Shown here one piece after another: positions 35,271 through 44,250 of a stretch of 55,151 nucleotides of DNA (position 1 is the stretch's first letter; the number at the start of each line of letters is the position of its first letter). A program made the translations under genes and the position numbers. The DNA lies in assembly GCA_002360535.1 (NCBI GenBank), contig DEQR01000025.1:1-55151 (forward strand). Reading direction: 5' to 3'. The notes under the pieces were generated by a model. That model made no database searches. It was not told the DNA's origin and was given only the letters and a program-made list of their open reading frames with translations. Origin of the DNA: Thiobacillus sp. UBA3361 (GTDB lineage: Bacteria; Pseudomonadota; Gammaproteobacteria; Burkholderiales; Thiobacillaceae).

Positions 35271-35780
35271 ATGGCCAAGGAAGAAGCCGCCGCCCCAGAA
35301 GGTGCAGCAGCCCCCAAGAAGAAAAAGACCCTCCTGATCATCATCATCGCGGTCGCCGTCGTACTGCTGGTGGGTGGTGGCACGGTTGCCTACCTGCTGA
35401 TGAGTCCGCCCGCTGCCGAGAAGCAGGCCAAGGAGGGCGAGCACGCCGAGGAGGCGCACGAGGAAGAACATCCCCCCATTTACGAAAAGCTGGAGACTTT
35501 CACCGTCAACCTCGCCGATGGCGAGACCTATTTACAGGTGGAGATTTCCCTCAAGGTGGCCGATGCCGAGGTGCAGGAGAAGCTCAAGGCGCACATGCCG
35601 GAGGTGCGTGATGCCATGCTGCGCCTGTTGTCCAGCAAGAGTCCGGAGGAACTGTCGGAGGTGGCGGGCAAGGACAAGCTCTCCGACGACATCCAGAAGC
35701 AGATGAACCAGGTCATCGGCATGAAGCAGGCCAAGACGGGCGTGCAGGGTGTCTTGTTCACGGCCTTCATCATCCAGTAG
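35271..35780 (+). CDS. fliL: Flagellar basal body-associated protein FliL
   Basis: 169 residues. A Lys-rich N-terminus, one membrane helix (about 20-45, LLIIIIAVAVVLLVGGG), an acidic His/Glu linker (EEAHEEEHPP) and a periplasmic domain ending in VLFTAFIIQ. FliL surrounds the stator and supports torque. ATG 35271 follows a TGGAG ribosome-binding site; the extended in-frame reading upstream is leader sequence that holds the candidate promoter. It is followed 22 bases later by fliM. Confidence 0.92.
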   Translation: MAKEEAAAPEGAAAPKKKKTLLIIIIAVAVVLLVGGGTVAYLLMSPPAAEKQAKEGEHAEEAHEEEHPPIYEKLETFTVNLADGETYLQVEISLKVADAEVQEKLKAHMPEVRDAMLRLLSSKSPEELSEVAGKDKLSDDIQKQMNQVIGMKQAKTGVQGVLFTAFIIQ

Positions 35781-35802
35781 GCCGGGGCGCTAGGGGAGCG
35801 AC

Positions 35803-36804
35803 GTGGCGGACGACATCCTTTCCCAGGAAGAAGTCGATGCCCTGCTGCGCGGGGTGACCGGCGAGGCGGAGGAAACCCAGGCCGAAGTGGCCGAGGGGGG
35901 GGTCCGCGCCTACGACATCGGCCGCCAGGAACGCATCGTCCGCGGGCGCATGCCCACCCTGGAAATCATCAACGAGCGTTTCGCGCGCAATTTCCGCATC
36001 GGCCTGTTCAACCTGCTGCGCCGCACGGCGGAGATCTCCGTCGGGCCGGTGACGGTCATCAAGTACAGCGAGTTCGTGCGCAACCTGGTGGTGCCCACCA
36101 ACCTGAACCTGATTCATATGCCGCCCCTGCGCGGCACCGCCCTGTTCGTGTTCGATCCCAACCTGGTGTTCCTGGTGGTCGATAATCTGTTCGGCAGCGA
36201 CGGCCGTTACCACATGCGCGTGGAAGGGCGCGACTTCACCCTGGCCGAACAGCGCATCATCCAGAAGATGTTGCAGGTGGTGTTCGATGAATTCCAGAAG
36301 GCCTGGGCGCCTATCTATCCGCTGAGCTTCGAATACGTGCGCTCGGAGATGAACACCCAGTTCGCCAACATTGCCACCCCCACGGAGATCGTGGTGGTCA
36401 ACACCTTCAACATCGAGCTGGGCTCGGCGGGGGGCGATTTCCACGTCTGCATCCCCTACAGTATGATCGAGCCGTTGCGCGACCAATTGACCAGTACGAT
36501 GCAGGCAGACCGGGCAGAGACCGATGAGCGCTGGATTTCCCAAATGCGCCAGCAGGTGCAGGATGCAGAGGTGGAACTGGTGGCCAATCTCGGCGACACG
36601 CCCATCATGCTGCGTCAGATCCTCGATCTCAAAGTGGGCGATGTGATCTCCCTGGATGTGCCCGAGGCCGTGGTGGCCAAGGTGGATGGCGTGCCGCTGT
36701 TCGAGTGCCATTACGGCCAGACCCATGGGCAGTTGGCCCTGAAGGTGAGCCGCCTGCTGCACGGCGACGAAAAGATCCAATGCGTCGCTGGGAGCAAGAA
36801 ATGA
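35803..36804 (+). CDS. fliM: Flagellar motor switch protein FliM
   Basis: 333 residues. The N-terminal CheY-binding motif ILSQEEVDALLRGV is present, then an acidic linker, the middle domain (YDIGRQERIVRGRMP to NVYI-type segments, about 40-230) and a C-terminal SpoA domain that pairs with FliN. FliM forms most of the C-ring and receives CheY-P. A GTG start at 35803 follows AGGGGAG. Its stop overlaps the fliN start (ATGA). Confidence 0.96.
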   Translation: MADDILSQEEVDALLRGVTGEAEETQAEVAEGGVRAYDIGRQERIVRGRMPTLEIINERFARNFRIGLFNLLRRTAEISVGPVTVIKYSEFVRNLVVPTNLNLIHMPPLRGTALFVFDPNLVFLVVDNLFGSDGRYHMRVEGRDFTLAEQRIIQKMLQVVFDEFQKAWAPIYPLSFEYVRSEMNTQFANIATPTEIVVVNTFNIELGSAGGDFHVCIPYSMIEPLRDQLTSTMQADRAETDERWISQMRQQVQDAEVELVANLGDTPIMLRQILDLKVGDVISLDVPEAVVAKVDGVPLFECHYGQTHGQLALKVSRLLHGDEKIQCVAGSKK

Positions 36805-37313
36805 GTGAAGAGCCCGACAAGGACGACATCAGCGCCGACGACTGGGCGGCTGCCCTGGCCGAACAGGAAACGGCGGCACCGGCCGGCGAGAGCGCTGGCG
36901 GTGAGGACGATTGGGCGAGCGCCCTGGCCGAGCAGCAGGCCCGAGACGTAGCGGCCGCGTCCAGCGCTGCTGCGGCGCCCGCGGCCCAGCCTTCGCCCGA
37001 GAAGGCGGACATCTTCCACAATCTGCTGCCCGAGGTTGGCCAGGCTGCGCCCAACAACCTGGACCTAATCCTGGACATCCCGGTGCAACTGTCGGTGGAA
37101 CTGGGCCGCACCAAGATCGCCATCCGCAACCTGTTGCAACTAGCCCAGGGGTCGGTGGTGGAACTGGACGGCTTGGCCGGCGAGCCCATGGATGTGCTCG
37201 TCAACGGCTGCCTCATCGCCCAGGGCGAGGTGGTGGTGGTGAACGACAAGTTCGGCATCCGTCTCACCGACATCATCAGTCCGACGGAACGCCTGCGTCG
37301 TCTCAACAAATGA
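36801..37313 (+). CDS. fliN: Flagellar motor switch protein FliN
   Basis: 170 residues, longer than the E. coli protein because of a 75-residue acidic and Ala-rich N-terminus that contains a short tandem motif, DDWAAALAEQ and DDWASALAEQ. The C-terminal SpoA domain (about 85-168) has the LDIPVQLSVELGRTKI start and the VVNDKFGIRLTDII end. FliN completes the lower C-ring. The start overlaps fliM and the stop overlaps fliO, so translation is coupled. Confidence 0.95.
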   Translation: MSEEPDKDDISADDWAAALAEQETAAPAGESAGGEDDWASALAEQQARDVAAASSAAAAPAAQPSPEKADIFHNLLPEVGQAAPNNLDLILDIPVQLSVELGRTKIAIRNLLQLAQGSVVELDGLAGEPMDVLVNGCLIAQGEVVVVNDKFGIRLTDIISPTERLRRLNK

Positions 37314-37741
37314 ACGCCGCACGGCGGCTGTTTCTCTGGCTCTCGGCATGGGGGGCGTCCCTGGCCCAGGCGGCGGAACCCGTCTCCACCCAGCCTTCGG
37401 TCACCAGTTTCGCTGCCCTCATGCAGGGATTGCTCGGCCTGGCTGTGGTGCTGGCGGCTCTGTTCGGTTTTTTCTGGCTGCTGCGGCGATTCGCCCCCGG
37501 CCAGACCGGGGCGCAGGGCGTGGTCAAGGTCGTCGGGGGGGTGATGCTGGGCACCCGCGAGAAGCTGGTGGTGGTGGAAGTGGGCGATCAATGGCTGCTG
37601 CTGGGAGTGGGCGCCGGCCAGGTCAGCCACTTGCACACCATGCCCAGGCCGGCCGATGCCCGCCCCGCTGAAGCGGGCACGTTGCCGGCGCCCTTTGCGG
37701 ATAAACTGACGGAATTTCTCGCCCGCCGCAAACCCAATTGA
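37310..37741 (+). CDS. fliO: Flagellar biosynthesis protein FliO
   Basis: 143 residues. A signal-like N-terminus (to about 22, SLAQAAE), one membrane helix (about 40-60, GLAVVLAALFGFFWLLRRF) and a cytoplasmic domain with VVGGVMLGTREKLVVVEVG. FliO is an assembly factor for the FliP ring of the export gate. It overlaps fliN by 4 bases and fliP by 4 bases. Confidence 0.9.
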   Translation: MNAARRLFLWLSAWGASLAQAAEPVSTQPSVTSFAALMQGLLGLAVVLAALFGFFWLLRRFAPGQTGAQGVVKVVGGVMLGTREKLVVVEVGDQWLLLGVGAGQVSHLHTMPRPADARPAEAGTLPAPFADKLTEFLARRKPN

Positions 37742-38490
37742 CGCCGTCCCTGAAGTTCCCCTGTCTCGCCCTGTTCTGTTTGCTGGCTATGCCCGCGCTG
37801 GCCTGGGCCGCGCCGGGTCTGCCCGCCTTCACCAGCACGCCCGGACCGGGCGGCAGCCAGAACTACACCTTCAGCCTGGAAGCGCTGCTGCTGCTCACCT
37901 CGCTGACCTTCCTGCCGGCGCTGCTGCTGATGATGACCTCCTTCACCCGCATCGTCATCGTCCTGGCCCTCCTGCGCCAAGCCATGGGCACCATGCAGGC
38001 GCCACCCAACCAGGTGATCATCGGCCTGGCCCTGTTTCTCACCTTTTTCATCATGTCGCCGGTGCTGGACAAGATCTATGACAGCGCCTGGCGGCCCTAT
38101 GCCGAGAACCAGATCAACTTCCTGCAGGCGGTGGAGCGCGGCAGCGAACCGCTCAAGGCCTTCATGCTCAAGCAGACCCGCGAGGAGGACTTGGCGCTGT
38201 TCGCACGGATGTCCAACGCGCCACCCATCGAGTCGCCCGAGGCCACGCCCATGCGGCTGCTGGTGCCGGCCTTCGTTATCTCCGAATTGAAGACGGCCTT
38301 CCAGATCGGCTTCATCGTCTTCATCCCGTTCCTGATCATCGACATGGTGATTTCCAGCGTGCTTATGTCCATGGGCATGATGATGCTCTCGCCCATGTTG
38401 GTGTCTCTGCCTTTCAAGCTGTTGCTGTTCGTGCTGGCGGACGGTTGGAACCTGCTGATCGCCTCCCTGGTGCAGACCTTCGAGACATGA
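37738..38490 (+). CDS. fliP: Flagellar export gate protein FliP
   Basis: 250 residues with a cleavable signal peptide (about 1-24) and four membrane helices. Signatures include LPALLLMMTSFTRIVIVL, QAPPNQVIIGLALFLTFFIM, LVPAFVISELKTAFQIGF and MMMLSPMLVSLPFKLLLFVL. FliP forms the core of the type III export pore with FliQ and FliR. It begins with a TTG at 37738 that overlaps the fliO stop. Length matches the family. Confidence 0.97.
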   Translation: MTPSLKFPCLALFCLLAMPALAWAAPGLPAFTSTPGPGGSQNYTFSLEALLLLTSLTFLPALLLMMTSFTRIVIVLALLRQAMGTMQAPPNQVIIGLALFLTFFIMSPVLDKIYDSAWRPYAENQINFLQAVERGSEPLKAFMLKQTREEDLALFARMSNAPPIESPEATPMRLLVPAFVISELKTAFQIGFIVFIPFLIIDMVISSVLMSMGMMMLSPMLVSLPFKLLLFVLADGWNLLIASLVQTFET

Positions 38491-38500
38491 GGTTGAAGCC

Positions 38501-38770
38501 GTGAGCCCCGACTCCGCCGTCGCCCTCATCCGCCAGGCCCTGGAAGTGGCCATGCTGGTGGCTGGACCGGTGCTGCTCGCCTCGCTGGTCACCGGTCTGC
38601 TGGTGTCCATATTCCAGGCCGCCACCCAGATCAACGAGATGACCCTGACCTTCATCCCCAAGCTGGTGGTCATGTTCCTGGTGGTGGTGATCACCGGCCC
38701 GTGGACCCTGCAGCTGATGGTGGACTTTGTCACCCGCCTGTTTCAGAGCATCCCCACCCTGATCGGCTGA
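38501..38770 (+). CDS. fliQ: Flagellar export gate protein FliQ
   Basis: 89 residues with two membrane helices and the family pattern ALIRQALEVAMLVAGPVLLASL and SIFQAATQINEMTLTFIPK. FliQ packs around the FliP-FliR ring of the export gate. GTG start at 38501 preceded by a weak GGTTGA site; it lies between fliP and fliR in the usual order. Confidence 0.97.
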   Translation: MSPDSAVALIRQALEVAMLVAGPVLLASLVTGLLVSIFQAATQINEMTLTFIPKLVVMFLVVVITGPWTLQLMVDFVTRLFQSIPTLIG

Positions 38771-38783
38771 ACCGGAGCCAGGG

Positions 38784-39572
38784 ATGTTCACCGTCTCCGC
38801 GGAGCAGATCAATCTCTATCTGACCGCCCTGCTGTTTCCGCTGGTCCGGGTGCTGGCCTGGTTGTCCACCGATCCCCTACTGGGCAACCGCTCCATGCCC
38901 GCCACCGTGCGCGTGGCTTTCGGCTTCGTGCTCACCGTGGCCATCGCTCCCGTCCTGCCGCCTCCTCCCCCGGTCGCTCTGTTGTCCGGGGAGGGTATCC
39001 TGATCCTGATCCAGCAGGTGGCCATCGGCGTGGCCCTGGGCTTCACCCTGCGCATCGTGTTCGCCACCCTGGAGTTCGCCGGCCAGTTCATGGGCCTGCA
39101 GATGGGTCTGTCCTACGCCACCCTGTTCGATCCGGTAAACGGTGCCCAGACGCCGGTGGTGGCCCAGTTCCTCATCGTCACCGCCGCCTTGGTGCTGTTA
39201 GCCAGCAATGGCCACCACCTGGTTCTGGAGGCCCTGGTGAACAGCTTTCACGAAATACCCGTGGCGGCCGCGCAGCCGTCCGGCCGGGGGTTCGCGGCGC
39301 TGGCCCGGTGGGGCGGGGTGATCTTCCAGACCGGCCTGCAGATCGCCCTGCCGGTGACTGCGGCCCTGCTGTCGGCCAACCTGGCCATCGGCATGATGAG
39401 CCGCGCCGCGCCGCAGCTGAATATCTTCGCCGTCGGCTTCCCCATCACCCTGTCCGCCGGCATGCTGATGCTCTACGTCACCATCAGCTTCCTGCCGCTC
39501 ATCCTGGAGCAGCTCTGGGGTGGTGCCCTGCAGGCGGCCGGCGGTATGATCCAGACCTTGGCGGGGCCATGA
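38784..39572 (+). CDS. fliR: Flagellar export gate protein FliR
   Basis: 262 residues, about six membrane helices, with FAGQFMGLQMGLSYATLFDP in the middle and a FPITLSAGMLMLYVTISFLP segment near the C-terminus. FliR is the single-copy gate subunit that interacts with FlhB. flhB is not downstream; a methyltransferase gene overlaps the fliR stop instead, which ends the flagellar cluster. Confidence 0.96.
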   Translation: MFTVSAEQINLYLTALLFPLVRVLAWLSTDPLLGNRSMPATVRVAFGFVLTVAIAPVLPPPPPVALLSGEGILILIQQVAIGVALGFTLRIVFATLEFAGQFMGLQMGLSYATLFDPVNGAQTPVVAQFLIVTAALVLLASNGHHLVLEALVNSFHEIPVAAAQPSGRGFAALARWGGVIFQTGLQIALPVTAALLSANLAIGMMSRAAPQLNIFAVGFPITLSAGMLMLYVTISFLPLILEQLWGGALQAAGGMIQTLAGP

Positions 39573-40090
39573 AGCCACTGTTGATGCAGCCGCCCTCCGC
39601 CTGGGTGCGGCGTTGGGCACCCTTGATTCCGGCCGGTGGCCAGGTGTTGGACGTGGCCTGCGGCCTGGGGCGCCACGCCGTCTATTTGGCCGGGATGGGA
39701 TTGCGCGTCACGGCGGTGGACGCCGACCTGGCGCTCAGCGCGGCTGTGCGCGACACCCCGGGCGTGAGTTGGCTGGAACATGATCTGGAGGCTGATGCCT
39801 GGCCTTTCACCGCCGCCGCGTGGCAGGGCGTGCTGGTGAGCAACTATCTGCACCGTCCCCTGTTCCCCCACCTGTTGGACGCGCTCGCGCCGGGAGGGGT
39901 CCTCATCTACGCTACCTTTGCGCACGGGCAGCAGCACTTCGGCCGGCCTCGCAACCCGCAGCACCTGCTCATGCCCGGCGAGCTGCTGGAATGGGTGCGC
40001 GGCACTCTGCGCGTGATCGCCTACGAGGATGTGGAGGAGCGCCAACCCGTTCCGGCGCGGCGGCAACGCATCGCTGCCCTCAAGCCCTGA
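39569..40090 (+). CDS. Class I SAM-dependent methyltransferase, substrate unknown
   Basis: 173 residues with the SAM-binding motif I VLDVACGLGRHAVYLA near residue 27, an acidic VDAD at the end of the second strand, and motif IV/post-I segments. It resembles small TehB-like methyltransferases, but the substrate cannot be named. ATG 39569 overlaps the fliR TGA, suggesting coupling to the flagellar operon, though nothing else ties it to motility. A longer in-frame reading extends into fliR and is rejected. dapA follows after 40 bases. Confidence 0.8.
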   Translation: MKPLLMQPPSAWVRRWAPLIPAGGQVLDVACGLGRHAVYLAGMGLRVTAVDADLALSAAVRDTPGVSWLEHDLEADAWPFTAAAWQGVLVSNYLHRPLFPHLLDALAPGGVLIYATFAHGQQHFGRPRNPQHLLMPGELLEWVRGTLRVIAYEDVEERQPVPARRQRIAALKP

Positions 40091-40130
40091 GCTTTTCGGA
40101 TAAAATTCAAGCTTTTCCCGAACCAATACC

Positions 40131-41006
40131 ATGATTACCGGCAGCCTCGTCGCAATCGTCACCCCCATGCTGCCTGACGGCGCACTGGACCTGGACAGCC
40201 TCCGTTCCCTGGTGAACTGGCATGTGGAGCAGGGCACCGACGGCATCGTCATCGTCGGCACCACCGGAGAGTCGCCCACGGTCACCATGGATGAGCACTG
40301 CCAGCTCATCCGCACCGCCGTCGAGCAGGCCAAGGGCCGCATCCCGGTCATCGCCGGCACCGGCGCCAACTCCACCACCGAGGCCATCGAACTGACCGAA
40401 TGCGCCAAGGCCGCCGGCGCGTCCGCCGGGCTGTCCGTGGCCCCCTACTACAACAAGCCCACCCAGGAAGGCCTGTATCAGCATTTCCGGCGCATCGCCG
40501 AGGCGGTCGATCTGCCCATGTTCCTGTACAACGTGCCCGGCCGCACGGTGGCGGACATCGGCCACGACACCACCCTGCGTCTGGCCCAGGTGCCCGGCAT
40601 CGTCGGCATCAAGGACGCCACCGGCAACATCGAGCGGGGCAGCAACCTGATCAAGGCCGCGCCCAAGGGCTTCGCCATCTACAGCGGCGACGATGCCAGC
40701 GCCCTGGCCTTGATGCTGTTGGGCGGCCACGGTGTCATTTCGGTCACCGCCAACGTGGCGCCTCGCCTGATGCGCGACATGTGCGCCGCCGCCTTGGCCG
40801 GCGACCTGGCGCGTGCACGGGAAACCAATTTCCGGCTGCTGGGGCTGCATGGCAAGCTCTTCCTGGAAGCCAATCCCATCCCGGTAAAATGGGCGCTGGC
40901 GGAGATGGGGCGCATCGCCGACGGCATCCGCCTGCCTCTCACTCCCCTGTCCGCCCAGCACCACGAAGCCCTCCGCAATGCCATGCGGGAAGCCGAAGTC
41001 CTATAA
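40131..41006 (+). CDS. dapA: 4-hydroxy-tetrahydrodipicolinate synthase
   Basis: Condenses pyruvate and aspartate semialdehyde in the lysine/diaminopimelate pathway. 291 residues, a TIM-barrel aldolase: GTTGESPTV near 44, the catalytic Tyr in the NVPGRT region near 133, and the Schiff-base lysine in GIKDATGN near 161. Length is standard. It is followed 10 bases later by bamC, the classical dapA-bamC(nlpB) arrangement. Confidence 0.97.
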   Translation: MITGSLVAIVTPMLPDGALDLDSLRSLVNWHVEQGTDGIVIVGTTGESPTVTMDEHCQLIRTAVEQAKGRIPVIAGTGANSTTEAIELTECAKAAGASAGLSVAPYYNKPTQEGLYQHFRRIAEAVDLPMFLYNVPGRTVADIGHDTTLRLAQVPGIVGIKDATGNIERGSNLIKAAPKGFAIYSGDDASALALMLLGGHGVISVTANVAPRLMRDMCAAALAGDLARARETNFRLLGLHGKLFLEANPIPVKWALAEMGRIADGIRLPLTPLSAQHHEALRNAMREAEVL

Positions 41007-41016
41007 GGAAGCGTCC

Positions 41017-42147
41017 ATGCGTCTGTTACTCGCCTTGCTAGCCGCCGCCCTGGTCCTGGGCGGCTGTTCCATGCTGGAGAGCAAGAAGATCGACTACAAG
41101 TCGGCCGGCAGCCTGCCCCCCCTGGAGGCGCCTCCCGACCTGCTGCTGCCCTCGGCGGACAGCCGCTATGTGGTGCCGGGCACGGCGACCAAGGGCGATA
41201 CCACGTTCTCCGCCTATAGCCAGGACCGCGGCCTGCGCAAGACGACCGAGGGTGCCCAGGTGCTGCCCCAGGTGGACAAGGTGCGTGTCGAACGGGCCGG
41301 CAGCCAGCGCTGGTTGGTGGTCAACCTGCCGCCGAATCAGGTCTGGCCGGTGGTCAAGGATTTCTGGCAGGAGATGGGCTTCCTGGTCAACGTGGAGATT
41401 CCCGAGGCCGGCGTGATGGAGACCGACTGGGCGGAGAACCGTGCCAAAATTCCCCAGGATGCCATCCGCAATCTGCTCGGCAAGGTCCTGGACAGCCTCT
41501 ATTCCACGGCCGAGCGGGACAAGTTCCGCACCCGTCTGGAAGGTACGGCGGATGGGCAGGGCACGGAGATCTACATCAGCCACCGCGGCATGTTCGAGGT
41601 CTTTGAGGGTACCCAGGGGGGCGGCGACCAAGGCACCGGCCGCACGGTTTGGCAGCCGCGCCCCGCGGACCCGGAACTGGAGGCCGAGATGCTGCACCGC
41701 CTGATGACGCGCTTCGGCGTCGAGGATGCTCGCGCCCAGACTCTGCTGGCCCAGGGCAAGCAGGCCGAGCCGCGTGCCAGCCTGATCCAGGCCGCTGACG
41801 GCGCGCCCGGACTGCGTCTGCCGGAGTCCTTCGACCGGGCCTGGCGGCGAGTCGGATTGGCCCTGGACCGGATCGGTTTCACCGTCGAGGATCGCGACCG
41901 GGCCGCGGGCACCTATTTCGTCCGCTATGCGGATCCCGAGGCGGATGCCAAGAAGGAAAAAGGTTTCCTGTCGAAGCTGGCGTTCTGGCGCGGCGATGAC
42001 ACCAAGCTGAAGGACACGCGCTATCAGGTGCGCCTGTCCGGTCAGGGCGAAACGACCGATGTGGCTATCTATGACGACAAGGGCGGCGGTGGTGCCGCCG
42101 AGACCGGCAAACGCATTGCCACCCTGCTGTTCGAACAACTCAAGTAA
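41017..42147 (+). CDS. bamC: Outer membrane assembly lipoprotein BamC
   Basis: 376 residues. A lipoprotein signal peptide ends in the lipobox LGGC (Cys20). The unstructured N-terminal region (LPPLEAPPDLLLP and SRYVVPG) and two helix-grip domains follow, with FWQEMGFLVNVEIPEAGVMETDW as a marker. BamC is an accessory subunit of the BAM complex. I chose ATG 41017, which directly opens the signal peptide and follows an AAGGAAG site; the dapA-bamC order supports the call. Confidence 0.93.
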   Translation: MRLLLALLAAALVLGGCSMLESKKIDYKSAGSLPPLEAPPDLLLPSADSRYVVPGTATKGDTTFSAYSQDRGLRKTTEGAQVLPQVDKVRVERAGSQRWLVVNLPPNQVWPVVKDFWQEMGFLVNVEIPEAGVMETDWAENRAKIPQDAIRNLLGKVLDSLYSTAERDKFRTRLEGTADGQGTEIYISHRGMFEVFEGTQGGGDQGTGRTVWQPRPADPELEAEMLHRLMTRFGVEDARAQTLLAQGKQAEPRASLIQAADGAPGLRLPESFDRAWRRVGLALDRIGFTVEDRDRAAGTYFVRYADPEADAKKEKGFLSKLAFWRGDDTKLKDTRYQVRLSGQGETTDVAIYDDKGGGGAAETGKRIATLLFEQLK

Positions 42148-42164
42148 GCGGAGCGAAGCGGCGC

Positions 42165-42932
42165 ATGCGCTTTGCCTGCCTGGGCAGCGGCAGCAAGGGC
42201 AATGCCTGGCTGGTCCAGGCGGCGGGTGCCACTGTCATGCTGGACTGCGGTTTCAGCCTGCGCGAGACCGTGCGCCGACTGGACCGGCTCGGACAGCCGC
42301 CTGAGGCGATCGACGCCGTGCTGCTGACCCATGAGCACAGCGACCACATGCGCGGTGTGGCGGCTTTTTCCCGGCACTATGGGGTTGAAGTCCGTCTCAC
42401 TCATGGTTGCCTGGCCATGCTGAGCGCCATGGGCGAGTTGCCGGCGCGTGCGGTGGTCATCGACAGCCACGCGGACTTCGCGCTCGGCGGGCTGCGGATC
42501 CGTTCCTACACGGTGCCGCACGATGCCCGCGAGCCTGTGCAATATGTGGTCAGCGAGGGTGTGCGCCGCTTCGGCCTGCTTACCGATGCCGGGCACGTGA
42601 CCGGGCACATGGAGGAGATGCTGCACGGCTGCCAGGCGCTGGCGGTGGAGTGCAACCACGACACCGACATGCTTATGCGGGGGCGTTACCCCGCCGCCCT
42701 GAAGCGCCGCATCCTGGGACGCTACGGCCACCTTGACAACGGGGCGGCGGCCGACCTGCTGGCGCGTGTGCGTCACCCGGACTTGCAGCACGTGGTGGCA
42801 GCGCACCTGAGTGAGGAGAACAATACGCCCGAGCTGGCTTGCGCCAGCTTGGCCGCCGCCCTGGACAGCAGTGCCGATCGGATCGACGTGGCTGGCCAGG
42901 AATCCGGCCTGGAATGGCGGGAAATCGTTTGA
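42165..42932 (+). CDS. MBL-fold metallohydrolase, WalJ/YycJ-like
   Basis: 255 residues. Metallo-beta-lactamase fold: GSGSKGNAWLV at the N-terminus, the metal motif THEHSDH near residue 57, a PHDAREPV segment, a TDAGH near 146 and a late AAHLSEENN. The SGSKGNA start and HDA segment are typical of YycJ/WalJ-like phosphodiesterases or nucleases. The substrate is unknown. It lies 17 bases after bamC and 13 bases before the helicase gene, probably in one operon. Confidence 0.87.
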   Translation: MRFACLGSGSKGNAWLVQAAGATVMLDCGFSLRETVRRLDRLGQPPEAIDAVLLTHEHSDHMRGVAAFSRHYGVEVRLTHGCLAMLSAMGELPARAVVIDSHADFALGGLRIRSYTVPHDAREPVQYVVSEGVRRFGLLTDAGHVTGHMEEMLHGCQALAVECNHDTDMLMRGRYPAALKRRILGRYGHLDNGAAADLLARVRHPDLQHVVAAHLSEENNTPELACASLAAALDSSADRIDVAGQESGLEWREIV

Positions 42933-42945
42933 ATGGAATAGTGAC

Positions 42946-44250
42946 ATGACCGAGTCCGCCGCCCTGGAGGTGGCCACCACCTTCGCCGAACTCAATCTGG
43001 CGCCCGAGATACAGGCCGCCGTCGAATCCCTTGGCTATGTGCATCCCACGCCCATCCAGCAACAGGCCATCCCACTGGTGCTGGCCGGGCGCGATCTGCT
43101 GGCCCAGGCCCAGACCGGCACCGGCAAGACCGCCGCCTTCGCCTTGCCCCTCCTGGATCGTATCAAGCCGCATGCCAACACCAGCACGTCCCCGGCACGC
43201 CATCCGGTACGCGCCCTGGTGCTTGCGCCGACCCGCGAACTGGCCATCCAGGTCTATGACAGCGTGGTGGAATACGCCAAGAACCTGCCCCTGCGCTGCA
43301 CCTGCGTCTATGGTGGCGTGGGCATGCAGGAGCAGGAGGCCGCCTTGCGCGCCGGAGTGGAGGTGTTGGTGGCCACTCCCGGCCGCCTGCTGGACCATGC
43401 CGGCAACAAGCTGGTGCAGCTCAACCAGGTGCAGTTCCTGGTCCTGGACGAGGCCGACCGCATGCTGGACATGGGCTTCCTGCCCGACCTGAAGCGCATC
43501 CTCGCCCTCCTTCCCAAGCAGCGCCAGAGCCTGCTGTTCTCCGCGACCTTCAGCGATGAAATCGTGCGCCTTGCGCAGAATTTCCTGCAAAACCCCATGC
43601 GGGTGGAGGTGGCGCGGCGCAACACCGCCGCCGAGACGGTGGAGCAGGTGGCGCATAAAGTGCCCGAGGCGGACAAGCTGGAGGCCCTGCTGCGCGTGGT
43701 CAAGGTGCGTGACCTGGCCCAGGCGCTGGTGTTCACCCGCACCAAGATTTCCGCCGACAAGCTGGGCCGGCGCCTGCTGAAGCGGGGGCTGGAGGCAGCC
43801 ATCATCCACGGCGATAAGACCCAGGTCGATCGTCTGCAGGCCCTGGAGGGTTTCAAGCAGGGGACGATCAAACTGCTGGTGGCTACCGATATCGCCGCAC
43901 GCGGCCTGGATATCGTCGAGCTGCCGGCCGTGATTAACTACGAGTTGCCCTACTCGCCCGAGGATTATGTGCATCGCATCGGCCGTACCGGCCGTGCGGG
44001 GGCCTCCGGCCTGGCGGTCTCCCTGGTGTCGGCCGACGAAGACAAGCTGCTGGCGGGCATCGAACGGTTCATCAAGCGCGAGCTGAACATCGTGCCCTTG
44101 CCCAGTCCCGCGTCCCCGCCACGGCCGGCCGTGAGCCCGGAAGAGACGGAGAGCGGCCCCGCGGCAACGCTGCCGCGCCGGCGCAGGGCCGAGCCGGTGT
44201 GTGCCCTGCTCATGCCGCCACCCCAATCCCAACTTGCCGGTGGGCAATGA
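42946..44250 (+). CDS. DEAD-box RNA helicase, RhlE-like
   Basis: 434 residues with all helicase motifs: the Q motif (HPTPIQQQAIP), AQTGTGKT, PTRELA, GG, TPGRLLD, DEAD at about 170, SAT, TRTKISAD, ARGLDI and HRIGRTGRAG. The C-terminal 50 residues are Pro- and Arg-rich. It remodels RNA, probably in ribosome assembly or RNA decay. It begins at ATG 42946 after a weak site and overlaps the next gene's start. Confidence 0.94.
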   Translation: MTESAALEVATTFAELNLAPEIQAAVESLGYVHPTPIQQQAIPLVLAGRDLLAQAQTGTGKTAAFALPLLDRIKPHANTSTSPARHPVRALVLAPTRELAIQVYDSVVEYAKNLPLRCTCVYGGVGMQEQEAALRAGVEVLVATPGRLLDHAGNKLVQLNQVQFLVLDEADRMLDMGFLPDLKRILALLPKQRQSLLFSATFSDEIVRLAQNFLQNPMRVEVARRNTAAETVEQVAHKVPEADKLEALLRVVKVRDLAQALVFTRTKISADKLGRRLLKRGLEAAIIHGDKTQVDRLQALEGFKQGTIKLLVATDIAARGLDIVELPAVINYELPYSPEDYVHRIGRTGRAGASGLAVSLVSADEDKLLAGIERFIKRELNIVPLPSPASPPRPAVSPEETESGPAATLPRRRRAEPVCALLMPPPQSQLAGGQ

